64,000 nt of DNA from Diatrype stigma (GCA_022225965.2 JAKJXP020000048.1:256876-320875); one strand, 5' to 3'. Positions 1 through 13,630 are shown, numbered from the stretch's first letter. Translations and numbers: made by a program. Notes: generated by a model not told the origin, from the letters alone.

Positions 1-131
1 ACCCCTCACACCCGAGGCCGTCTATGCTAGAATAAAACAACAGCGTCAGTAGAGCTCCACGGTAATCATGAGAGGAATCGCTCTTCTACGAAACTGAACC
101 GATTACGGTCCCTTCGTGTCTACATTGAACA

Positions 132-3100
132 ATGAAGTCTCTCCAACGCGTCCTGGTCGCTAACCGTGGCGAAATCGCAGTCCGATGCATTCGCGCCTGT
201 AAAGAGTTGTCAATCACGAGCGTGGCGATCTTCACAAGAGCCGACAGCCATTCCCTCCATGTACGGTCGGCTGACGTCAGTGTCCTACTTGAAAATGAAG
301 GTTCTCAAGCCTACATGGACATGTAAGTACCGTACATGTTAGGGGCTCAGTACACCGACTACATCTGAAACCCCGGGGAAATTACTGACATCTTTGAAAG
401 CGACGACATTTTGAAGATCTGTGCGGACCAGTCTATCGATGCCGTCATCCCCGGCTACGGGTTCCTGAGCGAAGATGCCGAGTTCTGTCGCCGGGTCGAG
501 GAAGCTGGCATGGTCTTCGTTGGCCCGGATGCCAACACCATCAAATGCATGGGGCTCAAGCACATTGCGCGGGACTTCGCAATCGCTGCCCAAGTACCCG
601 TTATTGAAGGTACAGGTTTGCTAGAGAATGCGTCTGCGGCGCTGCGAGAGGCACGTGTTGTGGGATTTCCGGTGTGCAAGACCTGCCCCCTATCTATTAC
701 GCCCGGATTCGAGACTGACTTAAACTTTACAAAGGTCATAATCAAAGCGTCTGGTGGAGGCGGTGGCATCGGCCAACGGATCTGTTACAGTGCAAATGAT
801 ATCATAGGCGCTTTTGCCGATGTGGACAGTCGTTCGAAGGCACTGTTCAAGGACGCCGGTGTTTTCCTTGAGAGGTACTACCCGAGAACTCATCATATAG
901 AGGTTCAGGTACGTCAGAGTCTGTATACACCGGGTAGAGAACCGACGAAACGACTCATCTATGAAAACATATACTGAATGCCTGGGTCAACTTAGATTTT
1001 CGGCAATGGCTCCGACGTCATACACCTAGGAGAGAGAGAGTGCAGTATTCAGCGTCGTCATCAGAAAGTGAGTGAAATCTCAACCGAATGATTATCTACC
1101 TTGGGAAGTATCACGGCTTATTTCAGATAGATTATAGAAGAATGCCCGTCGCCGCATCTGCGTCTGAATCCAGCCTTGCGGGACAGGCTCATGTCATGTG
1201 CCGTATCGCTAGCTAGATCGATCAGCTACCGCTCTGCTGGCACTGTGGAGTTTCTGGTCGACCACGAGTCTGACAGCTTCTGCTTTCTCGAGATGAACAC
1301 TCGTCTGCAGGTCGAGCACGGGATCACCGAGCTGTGCCACGGAGTCGATATCGTGACACTGATGTTACGCCAGGCCCAGTGCCAGGTTCAAGGCCTGGAA
1401 GGCATCCCAGTTGCAGAACTACTTGCGCTGCAAGAGAAAGGAAGCCATCCCCAGGGCGTCGCCATAGAAGTAAGGGTATGTGCCGAGAATCCAGCTGATT
1501 CATTCGTGCCATGCTCGGGTGTCGTGCAACAGCTTTCCTGGCCAGAGTTGGAAGGTCTGCGGATCGACACTTGGATTCAGACTGGCACAGTGGTCAGCCC
1601 CTATTTCGGTGATCCACCTCCATGATCTATTCCGTCACGGTGATGAAACGATGCTAATTGTTCCTTAATCAGACTCCCTACTGGGAAAAGTAATGGTCCA
1701 TCGAAACACGCGAGAGGAAGTCATAGAAGTACTGCAGGCTGTTTTGAAACGCCCCATGATAGGTGGTATCACGACCAACCAAGCCTTCCTCGCGTCTATC
1801 ATCGCGTCACCATGTTCGTTATGGTCTCCCCCCTGGTCACGTAACAGCCTCTGATTAATGATGATAGCTTTCTCGAGGGGGTCCACATTGACAATATTTC
1901 TTGATCATCAATTCGACTTCGATCCAGTGGGACTGTCAGTCCTGAAGCCCGGTGCCATGACGACGATACAGCAACCTCGACCGCGCGATATGAAGGGCTA
2001 CGGCGTGCCACAAAGCGGTCCTATGGATGACCTGTCTGCAACCAGTACGCATAACTAGCGAGACTTGTGTGTCCCCGAGGCTGACAGCACATTTTTATAA
2101 GTCGCGAACCTGCTCGTGGGGAACCCTAGAGATACGGAGTGTCTAGAGGTCGTCCTTAGCGGTCCTGAACTCCGGTTCCATAGCTCTGCTATTATAGCGA
2201 TAGCCGGCGCGCCATTCCCGGTGACAGTCAATGGCGTGGCCGTCGACATGTGGTCGAGGTTGAAGCTTCAGCGTGGTGACAACCTCGAGATTGGCAAGTG
2301 TGCTGCTGGAACAGGCGCGAGGTGTTATCTAGCCATCAAGGGCGGGTTTCCAACAGTGTAGGTTGCACACCCCGATTCATGCAGTGGAATATTATGACTA
2401 CATACGGACTTACAACGAGATCCAGTCCATCGTGGTTGGGATCAAAGTCAACAACGCCTAGTTTGGGCCTCGGGGGTTTTCAGGTACGGGTCTTTCTTGC
2501 GTACATACTTACTACCTATGGCATTCCATATTGGCCACTTACTTCCTAACATAACGAGGAACTATAAATAGGGACGTCCGCTACAAGCCCGAGATTTCTT
2601 GGACCTAGCGACCCAAGATGAGAAGGACAGCCGAGTGGCTCTCTCGCATTGCAAGATCCCCCAATCACTCGTCTCTAAGCTGCTGAGCAGCTTTCAGACC
2701 ATATACGTCATGCACGGCCCACACGATTCCGATGACTTTATCACTGCTGCCGGGCGGCGAACCATCTACAACAGTTCCTGGAAAGTCGACCACAACTGCA
2801 GTCGGACGGGCATCCGGCTCATCGGCCCCAAGATCGAGTGGTCACGCGAGGACGGGGGTCCGGCCGGCGGCGCCCACCCCAGCAACGTGCTCGACTACCC
2901 CTATCCATCGCCCGGCGGGGTCAACTGGACAGGCGACAGCCCCGTGATCTTCCCCTGTGACGCCCCGGGCTTTGGGGGGTTCATCTGCTCTTCGACAGTT
3001 CCCAGTGCGGAGCTTTGGAAGCTGGGCCAGCTGAGCCCTGGCGCACAAGTGACCCTGGTTCCCATTTCTTACCAGGCGGCACGGAAGTTGGCGGATGATA

Positions 3101-4761
3101 AGGAATGTCTTGTTAGGAGTATTGAAGATTTTATCGTCTATCTAGAACATGAGGGCAATAGCCTGCCGACGAAGGACTCGATTGATCCCCCTGAGCTAGC
3201 CGATATCGATACATCCGATGCGATTCTAGAAGTCATGCCCAAGGGCAGCCCGAATCCGGCCGTGACGTTACGCCAGGTATTTGCTCCCTATGATATCCCA
3301 TCATGCCATGCGAAACTGTTGGGCTAACCTGATCTCTGTGGTTGTCAGGGGGGTGACAGCTTCATCATTATCGAACTCGCTTTTGACGAAGTTGGTCTGC
3401 GAGCCGCGGTCAAAACGCGGATGCTGGCCCAAGCCTTGCGTGAGGTTGCGACTCCGCACACATTCATCCATGTGAACCTGAGCTGTAAGTCTGCCTGCCT
3501 GTCTTTTACGCCATTTCTTTTCCTTCTGGCAAAGTGATAGATATAATGCAAGCGGAACTAGGTAATAGATAAGCTGAAATTGCGTACTTACTACATAGCA
3601 ATCACGGTCGAATACGACCCACGGCACATCGAGCAGTCATCCGTCGTCGAACTCATAAGCACCGCATGGACGAGCACACAAGCCGCCGCCGGAGCCGCGT
3701 CAGACAACCAGCAAACCAAACCGCTATCGCACCGTCGCCTGCGCCTGCCCATCGTCTTCGACCACCCCTCCATCCAGGAAGCGCACGAGCGCTACGCCGC
3801 CCTGCAGCGCGACAAGGCCGCCTACATGCCCGACAACGTCGCCTACCTGCGGGAGAACAACGGGCTGTCGTCGCGGGCCGCCGTGTTCCGCCGGCTGCGC
3901 GACACGCCGCTCCTCGTCGTCGCCGTGGGGTTCATGACCGGCCTGCCCCTGCTGCTGCCGCTCGACCCGCTGTGCCGGCTCGTGGCCCAGAAGTACAACC
4001 CGCCGCGCGTGTCCACCCCGCCCGGCACCGTGGGGCTGGGCGGCGCCCTGTTCTGCATCTACCCCGCGCAGCAGCCGGGCGGCTACATGATGGTCGCCCG
4101 CACGCTCCCTGTCTGGGACACGCACATGCGCCGCCCCGGCTTCGCGGCGCGAGGCACGCCCTGGCTGTGCGAGCCGTTCGACCTGGTCGAGTTCCAAGAG
4201 GTCGGCGTCGAGGCGTTCGATGAGGCTCTGGAGGCGTTCGAGACCGGCACGTACTGCGTGGACATCGAGACTATCGGCAGCAGCGACAGCAGTAGCAATA
4301 GTGCCATCTTCCCCGATGTGTCCGAAGCGCTGGCCCGGGAGGCCGAGCGGTCCCGCGAGCCCGAGATTTTGGAATTCCGGCGCAGACAGAGCGAGGCCGC
4401 GGAGAAGACGCGCTTGCGCGAGCAAGTCCTGTTTCAGGAATGGACCGAGGACCAAGCAAGAGCGACAGAACCTGCATCTGCAGGCACAGAAGCAGAAGCA
4501 GACGCCAGTGGTGATGATGGTGTAGCTTCGGGCGGCGGTGTCAGGGTCACCTCGTCGCAGGCGGGCAAGCTGTGGAAAGTCCAAGTCGAGGTGGGCGAGC
4601 GGGTGAAGGACGGCCAGACGCTGGCGGTTCTCGAGGCGATGAAGATGGAGATTGCCGTCCTGGCGACGGCGGAGCACGATGGGATGTCGGTAAAAGCTAT
4701 CGTGTTGAGAGAAGGGGCGCTCGTTGCGCCCGGTAGTTTGATTATGGTACTCGAGCCCTAG
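132..4761 (+). CDS. Stand-alone urea carboxylase-type biotin enzyme (no amidase domain)
   Basis: A biotin-dependent carboxylase of the urea amidolyase family: biotin carboxylase uses ATP and bicarbonate to carboxylate biotin, then the carboxyltransferase passes CO2 to urea or a related amide. Domains in order: biotin carboxylase (start [12 protein letters not shown], Gly-rich SGGGGGIG loop, signature [10 protein letters not shown]), carboxyltransferase ([24 protein letters not shown], then the KipI-like part around GGDSFIIIE), and a C-terminal biotinyl domain with EAMKMEI (Lys codon 4642-4644, about residue 1237). Proposed exons: 132-322, 401-671, 735-908, 996-1067, 1131-1608, 1673-1813, 1868-2044, 2102-2357, 2420-2483, 2572-3276, 3349-3484, 3599-4761. 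These join in frame to about 1275 residues. A TGA lies in frame just before the start (126-128), so the N-terminal allophanate hydrolase of fungal Dur1,2 (about 1,800 residues) is absent. All exons are open, so the gene looks intact. Urea versus guanidine as substrate cannot be decided here. Confidence 0.9.
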
Positions 4762-5524
4762 TCTTCCAGGGTGGCTAATTCACCAGAGGATCATGATTGC
4801 GGTCTTCTTCGATGTCATTTTCTGCGTAACCCAAATTATTTCAGGAGGCTATGGTGATCAAGCACAAAATAACTAACCAATATTGTAGCATCTGGACACC
4901 CATCATATTGCACGGCAATCAGCGTAGTGACTGAGGAGATTTGCAACGCCCGTGGGCGCAATTCGAATTATGTATTATAAACTATGACCCTACCTACCAA
5001 CTTTGACTAACTCACTAGATCCTAACCGAATACACTACCTGACTAGATACATCTATAATATCAGCCATGCGTTGCCTGCAATACAATGCTATGCTATGCT
5101 GCCCGCCCCTGAAAAAGAACGCCGTTACCCCTTGCCCCTTGCTCCTTGCTCCTTGCTCCTAGCGCCAGCCCCGAAAGTTCAAGTCCTCATGATACATAAA
5201 CATAATGCCTTCATGCATCTTCGCTCGTGCTTTTCGTGACACCCATGAAGTACCGTCTGTTACATGACCACATTGCCCTTTAGGTATCTCACGTTATCAT
5301 GAACGTCGTAATAAGGCACGCAGTCCAACTCCAGCCTCTTCCTTCCGCTTCCCCTTTCCCTCTTTCCAGACCCCCTGTTGTTTTTTCGCCCATACCAAGG
5401 TGAAGGTTCAGGTTTCCCCTCTTTTCTTCCCCTCTTTTTTGTTTCCTTTGGCCCGTTCACCCCTTTTTGATCTGTATTTTTCCTTTCTCTTGACTTACCT
5501 TGCCTGCTTTTTCTTTTTCTCTCT
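4762..5524. other. Convergent intergenic region, pyrimidine-rich
   Basis: This holds the 3' flanks of two convergent genes, the carboxylase and the transporter. From about 5330 to 5530 the + strand is strongly pyrimidine-rich (long runs of C and T), with direct repeats of a CTTGCTC-like heptamer near 5138-5160. No coding region with family support is visible. Confidence 0.6.
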
Positions 5525-7300
5525 TCATTCATTTCCTTCCATCTCGACGATGCTCACGGTAGGCTCATCCTTAGCCAAGCTCCCGTACTCTGGCGAGGAT
5601 TCCTCGTCCTCCTTCCTATCTCTCTGGACCGAAAAGCACTGGAAAGTACCTATCAGGGCGACGGCGGCGCTGCCATACCACGCGATTCCGGTGCAGTCGA
5701 CTTCGCTGCCGATTTTGTACAGGTAGCCGGCGACGGGGGGCGCGACCATGCGGAAGGCGGCGCCGGCGCTGGCGGCGAGGCCGTTGACCTTGCCCAGCAC
5801 CGACGGGCTCGGGGTAGCGTCCTTGATCATGATCAGGAGCAGCGGGTACAGGGTGATGGACAGCAGGTTCCGCACAGTCAGACAGAGGTAGATAGCTGGG
5901 TACAGCATCGGCTCCGGGACGTAGATGAGGAAGGGCACGAGCACGTAAGGGATCGGGTGCAGAACCGTGCTGAGAATGAATAGCCGGAACACGCCGAGCC
6001 GCGCGGCCGCGAGCGGGAATATCACCGCCTGCACGAACAGCGCGATGGCCCCGTTGACAGCCATGACCATGCCGACCGCTTGCATCGAGAGCCCCAAGCC
6101 GCCGGGCATGTAGAACGGGTTGACCGAAGAGGAGGCGATCAGCGCCTGGCCCGAGAGCGAGTTCATGGAAACCCGTTTATCCTCGAAGAAGATCGGCAGG
6201 AGGTGATCGTAGGTCATAGAGTGGTACGTGAAAATGCAGAGAGCACCCACCAGCGTGATGATTCGCTTGTTGTAGATGTTGAATGAGCTGCTCGAGGCCT
6301 GAGCTTCCTTGAGGCAAGCCGCGTTCTGATGGTCGTGCTGGCTACTGGTTTGGCTTCTGAGGGCCCCGTACGTTTCCGCGCGGAGGTCTACGGCCGGCTT
6401 CTTCATCGCGTCCGAAGTCTCCAGAAGCGGCGTCTCCTCCGAGACGTACGTATCATCTGGTAGTGCCACGCGGGGCTGCATATCGGGGTGGGTCTCTTCG
6501 AGGAGGAAGTACCCCAAGCATATGCTGATTAGAAGAAGGGCAGCACAGAGTAGATTGGGTAGCAAATAGGGGAAGTTTGCAAACAAGCTCCCTGTGGGGA
6601 ATGCGTTGGGGAAAGACTCATGGGGGTCCGCGAACAGTCCACCGATAGCCGGGCCGATGATAGTGCCAATCGACCACACGAAGGGCATAACAGAATATGC
6701 ACGAGCTGAGATGATATATTAGCGCCATCTTTACGTAGATTTTGCCGAGACTGGGAAGCATTTTTCAGGACTTACGTTCATGCTCGGGTCTAGTGACAAG
6801 CTCGCCGACCATGGTCTGGATGACGGCGATGTTCCCGTTGAGGAGACCGCCGATAGCGCGTCCCAGAAGAGCAACCCAGAGGTTGGTGGCAACGCCTACC
6901 ATGATCATGCTAAACATGGTGCCCACACATCCTAGCAGCAAGACGGGCTTTCGGCCGATACGGTCGGAAAGCCCACCCCAGTACATGCCCATCAGGGCCT
7001 CCGCAAGGGAGAAGGAGGAAATGAGGAGACCGGCGTAGAACGAGGCATATTCTTCGCTGCCGACCTCGAACCTCTTGACGAGCTCCCAGGCATACGGGAA
7101 GATGGAAGTCAGGGCAATGGGCTCTGCTAGTCGGACGATGGCTGCAGACGATGGTTAGCTCGAGTTGCTAGGGAGGCTTCAACAAGCCACCGTTCATGAA
7201 TGTAGGAATCCATATACGACGAAGACTCACCTAACAGGAATAGCTGGACGGTCGGGAAATCATCAGGGTTGCGGGGTGATCTCTGTTTGGTTAGGACCAT
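5525..7300 (-). CDS. MFS transporter, DHA1-like (YCR023C/ZIFL-like)
   Basis: A predicted polytopic membrane transporter of the major facilitator superfamily, proton-antiport drug/metabolite type. Exons on the - strand: 7300-7231, 7141-6776 and 6705-5525, joining in frame to about 538 residues. The introns are 89 and 70 nt with GTGAGT and GTAAGT donors. The start ATG at 7300 is the first ATG of the frame, and no other ATG lies on this strand for about 300 bases upstream. Supporting motifs: N-terminal NPDDFPTVQLFLL followed by AIVRLAEPIALTSIFPYAW; the MFS loop 2-3 motif GLSDRIGRKPVLLLG; and MPFVWSIGTIIGPAIGG in the TM5 region. A hydrophilic central loop (HPDMQPR...SEETPLLE) precedes the second six-helix half. 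Substrate is unknown. Its upstream region ends 0.67 kb away at the LTR of a retrotransposon. Confidence 0.88.
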
Positions 7301-7963
7301 TGCTTCTGAACTTGGTGTTGACCTTACGACAGCTGACACAACACTTGCAGGTATGTGCAAGTATGTTCGTGCTCGGATTCTATCCTATCCCGAGTCTAAC
7401 AAGCAGGGCAGCGAAGTAGGTAGGAAGACAGATCGAAACAGACGTCAAGTGCTGTGGCGGCGAAATGCGCCTCGTTCCTCCCTCCTATTCACGAGGATGG
7501 TTGGTTGACTGGTTGGCTATGGGTATGTGTGTGGGTGTATTCCTACTGCTGGTGTGGCAAGTAGGACAGGCAAGCAAGACTGACTAGCAGATGTCTTGTG
7601 TCGAGTTCATGAGCACTTTATATCCAATTTCTCTAAAGTGCACGTCAAGGGACTACAACGTGAATGAAGCTGAATTGGTAGTAAAGTTTCTGCTGTTTCT
7701 GCTACGGACTATCAGAAGAAAAGAGAAAAAAAGGGTAGAGGCAGGTGAGAACGGAGGAGGCTGCCGCTTTATGTCTCGGTGTTTTCGTGGTTTCTCTCCC
7801 ATTCTAGAGTCTAGAGCCTAGATCCTAGAAGCCTGCCTAAAGCCTGGAGTCTAGGTAGTCTACCTACCTAATAGGCTGTAGGTAGTTACCCGTACTAGAC
7901 TATTATCTGCAGTTGTTGCTTAGGCACTTGGGGAACTTAGGGAAGTGCAGGTGGGCCGTATAA
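7301..7963. other. Promoter side of the MFS gene, no gene seen
   Basis: This stretch lies between the transporter start and the retrotransposon. It contains CT- and GA-rich patches and, around 7805-7880, repeated CTAGAGTCTAG/CCTAGG-type short words. No supported coding region. Base composition is normal, in sharp contrast to the AT-rich element that begins at 7969. Confidence 0.5.
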
Positions 7964-7968
7964 ATTAG
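7964..7968. repeat. Target site duplication of copia-1 (left copy)
   Basis: ATTAG directly before the 5' LTR, repeated at 14009-14013 directly after the 3' LTR. Five base pairs is the usual size for copia elements. Confidence 0.85.
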
Positions 7969-8104
7969 TGTTGCGTGGCTAGTGCCCTAATGGCACTACC
8001 CATACCTAAGCAACCGCCTTCTAGCACTCCACCTGCTTAGATTCCTTTGAATTTACATTATCAGTTTCTTTCCTGCAGTTACTTTTTGCTTTGTACCTAT
8101 AATA
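7969..8104 (+). repeat. 5' LTR of copia-1
   Basis: 136 bp, aligned without gaps to 13873-14008. Its outer part keeps C and G where the 3' LTR has T or A; its last about 30 bases are the mutated copy instead. Confidence 0.92.
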
Positions 8105-8117
8105 AGTTATGAGTCCC
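8105..8117 (+). other. Candidate primer binding site, copia-1 (half-tRNA type)
   Basis: AGTTATGAGTCCC follows the 5' LTR immediately. TTATGAG is complementary to the anticodon loop CTCATAA of initiator tRNA-Met, the primer position used by copia-type elements that prime from a 5' tRNA half. The match is short, so this is tentative. Confidence 0.5.
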
Positions 8118-11100
8118 TTATACGCTTTCGTTTATCTGTAACGATTCGAACCTTTCTTTATTAATTTAATTCATTAAAAAGCAATTATATTCTTTTAAAA
8201 AGCGAAGTTATCGCATTAAATACGGATACGCCTATAATTTTTAAAAACGAAGCCATCGTTTTTTAAGTCGATTATAATCGAAAAACAATACGAATAATTA
8301 GGTATTCGATTATTTAACCTTATATACGGATTCCTTACGAAAATACGAATCGATATATTATATTTTCGTTAAATTTAAACGAGTTTTATAATTTGAAATT
8401 CGGGCATTGCATATGCTTAAATGCGAATATTCGTATTAATTGGAATGTTATTTAATATAGCAAATTTTGCAGCAAAATCGCATTAATTATATACGACTTA
8501 TATTAAAAAAAATATCCTCGATTAAGCAATATTAACTAAATATCCATTTTTAAAATTTACATAATTTAATAAGTTAATTAATTCATATTAAAATATATTT
8601 TATTTATAGGTTTCCTTTACGAATTTAAAAGATAATAAGTTATTAACGATAATTCCTATAAGTCGCTTTTATCATTTGCGAATAAATAAAACCGCTTAAT
8701 ATAAAACCAATAAATCTAGCCTCTTTTTTTTTAAGCAAATGCCGAAATTTATTTAATATTTCTTATCGCGTCGAAATAAACCATTATTGCGTAATAATTA
8801 ACGTTAAGAAATAAATAAAAAGGTTAATTAAAAAGAATTAATATTAGAAATTAAAAAGATTGGCCTAAAAAATATAAATCCTTTGCCGTTTAATGTTTTG
8901 CTATAATAAGGTATCGCCGTTTTCCGGTTTTTGCCGGGCCGATTATTATTTTAGTTATTTACTAACAAAAGCTTCGCCGTATTTTGGTTTCCTGTTAGGT
9001 CGAATTTTGTTTTAATTGTTGCTAGCAAAAACTTCGTTATTCTTTAGTTATTATTAGGTTTTACGATAAATAATAGTCTCATTATTACCTTTTCGAAAGT
9101 GCCCTTTTTTAAGAATAAAAAAAACTTCCGGAATTAAAAGAAATCCGTTCTGAATAATGCCGAATACTACGGCTTTGAATACTTTTATTATACGAATGTC
9201 CCTAAGCCGAAAAATAAAAATATCTTTTCGGCGGTCCTTTTCTAAAAAAAGCAACGCATTTATGCACGTGCTTTATTAACGTTTTTTATACGGCAGGTAA
9301 TGCCGAAATTAAAAAGTATAGGCTACGATCGAAAAAAAACAAAAAATCTATTCGAAATTTTTACATTTATTTACAGGTCAATACCAGCGGCTTCGGAACT
9401 TAATAAATACGCCTTAGCCATTTAATAAATAAATATAACCCTAAAAACTAGCATAACCCTAAAAAACTTTAACGTTTTATTCATACAGCAAACGAAAAAA
9501 TTAAAACAATTCGAAATAAAGCAATTCGAAAACTTCCAATTATCCCTTTTAATATTAAAAATTAAAAGCCGATATTCCGAATAGCATCGTATAATCGAAT
9601 AAAAGGTCCTTTATAACGAACTAAAATAAAAAGAATTCCAAAAGAAAATTTACCGACTAACGGCTTCCGAATTTACTAATATTAAGCTTATATCCTTAAT
9701 CGCAACGAACAAAGCCATTGAAATAATAAGCAATAATAACATTATCCCAAAAAGCTCCCAGTTTATTCGTAAATATCGACAAAAATAAAACAAATTATAT
9801 CCTACGTATAAGGAAATGAAATATTACCCTTATTGTTTAAATTATAATGGGCATTATTCGAATAATTAAGATAAGTACTAAATACTTTATTCCAAACGCC
9901 GGCAGAAATGAATAAAAAATTAAGTAACAATCGGAATTGCCCCTTCCCCGAATATACCGTCGAAGGAAATACTAAATATAAAAACGGACTTAAATGCCAT
10001 AATATTACAATTTATCCGGAATATATTTATAAACGATTCAGGAACTAGCAAATACATTTTTAACGACCTTAAATAGTTTACATTATACGAACCGCTTAAT
10101 AAATCCGAATTAATGGCATTATCGAATAACGGCAATGCCAAATACGTTAATATAAGCGTTATAAGTTATTAGGTTTATATTAATATAAGAAATATTATTA
10201 AAATAATCCATAATAATGCCCGATATTTTCCAATTACGCCTTATAACTTAATAAATTCGGAAATCCTCCGAAATAACGGCATTATCTTTAATAAATACGA
10301 AAACCGTTTAATTAATAAAAGAACCGGCAATAAATTTATCAATATATAATAAATGCATAACGTTAAGGTTATTCCAATTATTTCCGTTCTTAATTCCTTA
10401 CTTATATAAACAATATCTTTTATAACGGTTAATTTCCATTAAATACATAGAAAATTCATGCATGCTAATTACGAACGCATACAAAAAGCATGTACTACCT
10501 AAAGGCTTATATTCCCGATGCCGAAAAATACGACTTATAAAATATGCCTACGAACGAAGATATAGCGGCAAATAAATAAAAAGCAAATTATTTTTATAAC
10601 TTGCCCTTTATAAATTATATACTTCGATATATATAAAATAAAACCGATAAATATTATAAAATACAAATATTCCGTTATATTAATTAATGGATATATTGGT
10701 TTTAAATAAGTTAAATTTGCCCGTAAAAAGGAAAAAATCCATCGTTTAATCCAAAAATAAATAATCGAAGCTAAACGTTAAGGCGTATATAAAGTTTAAA
10801 TTTTTTAGTCCAATAAAAAATAGGAATTTATCGGCACTAATAACAATATAAACGAATTCCTAAACTAAAAGGATATATAATAGCAAAAAATAATTCTCCA
10901 TATATCGGAATAAAACGCATACGGAAAAAATAAAATAAAGCTTGTTATTATCCCCTTCCGTTCGGCAATAAATCAAACCGGATTGCCCCATTTTTTATAG
11001 CCGTATGCCGAAAAATATACTATAAAATTAATAAACATGCTTCCATTTCGTTATAACAAAAATAATAAATGCCTTTAAACCAAACTGGCTTAAAGCCTAA

Positions 11101-12399
11101 ATATCCCTATATAAAAAAAACTTAACGACCTGCTTATCCTTAAAACTTAAAAATCCCTTGGTTATATATACGATAAAAAGATTATGCAAAGTTATAAAAT
11201 AACTTTACGAACCTTTAAGGCATACCTAATTAAATACGTCGATATTAAAGTAAGGATTTATAAGGTTTACGTTTCGAATAAATACATTGTTATCCATATC
11301 CGCAATATACGCTTTATTAAAAAGGTATTAAACAAAAGGGCTAATATTAATAAAGGCATATAGCACGTTATCGAATTCGCTAATCCAGAAGCTAAAAATA
11401 AAATACCTTAATCGGAAACGATAATATAATATAACTTAAACGTAACGGAAAACCTTATTACGAAACGGAAACATATCGAAACGAAGGTTATAATTTTTTA
11501 ATAACGCATTAAAACCTTTTTAAGAAAGCATAACAAAAACGACTCCAAATATAAAATAAGCGGCAGGCAACTTTATTTACCGCCTAAATCCTTCATTTTA
11601 AAATAACAATTGCTAGAAAAAAATAACAAAATAAAAAAAAATTATTAAAAATAAAATAATAATCATATCCAAAATAAAAAATATTAAGATAACGAAAATC
11701 ATACCCCCGGTTATACCGAACAGTCCCTTTAAGTCCAGGAATAAAAAAAATCCGATAATCCCAAAAAAAAATATTTCGAAGAAATAATCGAAAACCTTAA
11801 AAAAAAACACCCTTTCGGTAATAAAGCATTAAATCCCGCCATAAATTCGATTACGATAAATGGTTTATAAAAAAAACCCATTATTCGAAAGTTTGCTCGT
11901 AATAAAGATAAAAAAACAAATTACAAAACCCTTTCCGATATGCGTTCCAAATCGATGCCGCCGAAGCCTTCCCTTTTAGCATTTTATTCGCCCTTTATAC
12001 GAATAAAAAAAAAGTCTTTCTATAAAATCCGTAATAAACCCATTCGAATATTAACGAAATATGCCTTATTCATATTAAAAATAAAAAAAATAATAGCACC
12101 GAAACTTATTAAAACGATAAAGAAAGCAAAAAAAAACCCTGTTCTTTAAAAATAATAGCAGCCGGCCTTTAAAACATAATATAATAATTTAATAAAAAGG
12201 AATATATTTAACTTAATTCCCTTTTTTTTTAAGGCCAAGGCCCTATTATCGAAATAAATAACGAATTAACGGTTTAACGTTAATAATAAGTAAATTCGAA
12301 ACCGAATTCGATTAATAATTTGCGGAAATTTCAAAGCAAAAAACGATTACATAATACAGAATATATATTCGGCTATTGCCGACGCTATATCCATTAGGA

Positions 12400-13630
12400 T
12401 TTTTTTTATCCTTATAGCTATTTTTAATTTAAAAAGTTAATTTTACGATATAAAAATAACCTTTTTTAATGCTGCCTTTTTTAAAGGTTACGATATATAC
12501 ATTCGTTAACTAAAAGGATATAATAACGAAATAAATAAAGTCTAAAAACTTAAATAAACGTTATACGGCTTACGAAAAGCCTTTATTTAGTAATATCGTG
12601 CCCTTATAAAAGTCCTAAAAAAAATCGAATTTAAGCCGATAATATAGGACCTATACTTATTTAAATACGAAATAATAAGAAAGCTTTTTTTAATATATAT
12701 TAACGATATCTTTATTATAGGCAAAACAATTGCCGAATATTACCGAATTCGAAATGAATTATAAGCGTTTTTTTAATTAAAGGACCTAAGGGAAATTACG
12801 AAATTCCTCGGATACGTCGTTAAACGTAATAGGCGCCTACGAAAGGTTTTTTTTATTTAGGAAAATTATATTCGGAAAATAATTAATAAATACGAAAAGC
12901 AGTTAGAAAAAATAACTAAGACCTTTTGGCGGCCCGAATTGGTAATTCTTATTACCTGGATCCCTTTTTTTTTATTTAAACAACGGCAATATATTAAAAA
13001 AACAGATTTATTTAATTACCTTTTAATAAATAGCCGTTTAAATATTTCCTTTATAATAAGCAAGTTATATAAATCGAATTCGAAACCGGAAAAAATTTAT
13101 CGAAACCTGTTAAATTATTTTTAGCATTACCTTAATATAACAATTAAATTCGAAATAACTTTAAAAAATAATTATAAGGTTACGGATTTAATAATAAGAA
13201 TTTTCGTTAATGCTGCTTTTTATAATAATCTAGGATCCCGTTTTTTTACCGGCGCCCATATAATTTTATTCGCCGAAGGGCCGATATATTAAAAAACGAA
13301 AAAATAATTAATAATTATGCTTAATAATATTAAAACGAAATTTATTAATTTTATTTTTATCGGAATAAATAGCATTTGGATTAATTTTATATTAACCGAA
13401 TTAAGATATTCCTAATAAAAGCCCCTTATTATATTTACGAATTCGAAAAACGCGATAGCAATAATGTTAAATCCGTTAAATATAACAAAAACGCAATACG
13501 TAAATGCCCGATATAAATGAATTATCGATAAAATCGAAAAGGATTTTTTCCGATTATTTTATATCGAAACGGACGATATGGTTACAAACGGCTTTACGAA
13601 GGCCCTTTAAGCGGAAAAATATAAGCAATT
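12400..13630 (+). pseudogene. Copia reverse transcriptase / RNase H relic
   Basis: Despite stops, one frame keeps the copia RVT_2 order: a YGLR segment, the FLIYINDIFIIG catalytic box with the first Asp of YVDD changed to Asn, a thumb segment around ISFIISKLYKSNSK, then an RNase H-like tail with NAIAIMLNP, TQYVNARYK and DMVTNGFTKAL. The stops and the Asp-to-Asn change fit C-to-T/G-to-A mutation. Gag, protease and integrase should lie between 8120 and 12400 but are too degraded for me to delimit. Confidence 0.85.

Noticed and set aside
3724..4677. Long - strand open frame inside the carboxylase
   Set aside because: It is antisense to the carboxyltransferase and biotinyl domains, which have clear family motifs. 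GC-rich codon bias explains it.
11613..11810. Phe/Ile-rich - strand frame in copia-1
   Set aside because: This is low-complexity translation of RIP-mutated AT-rich DNA on the strand opposite to pol.
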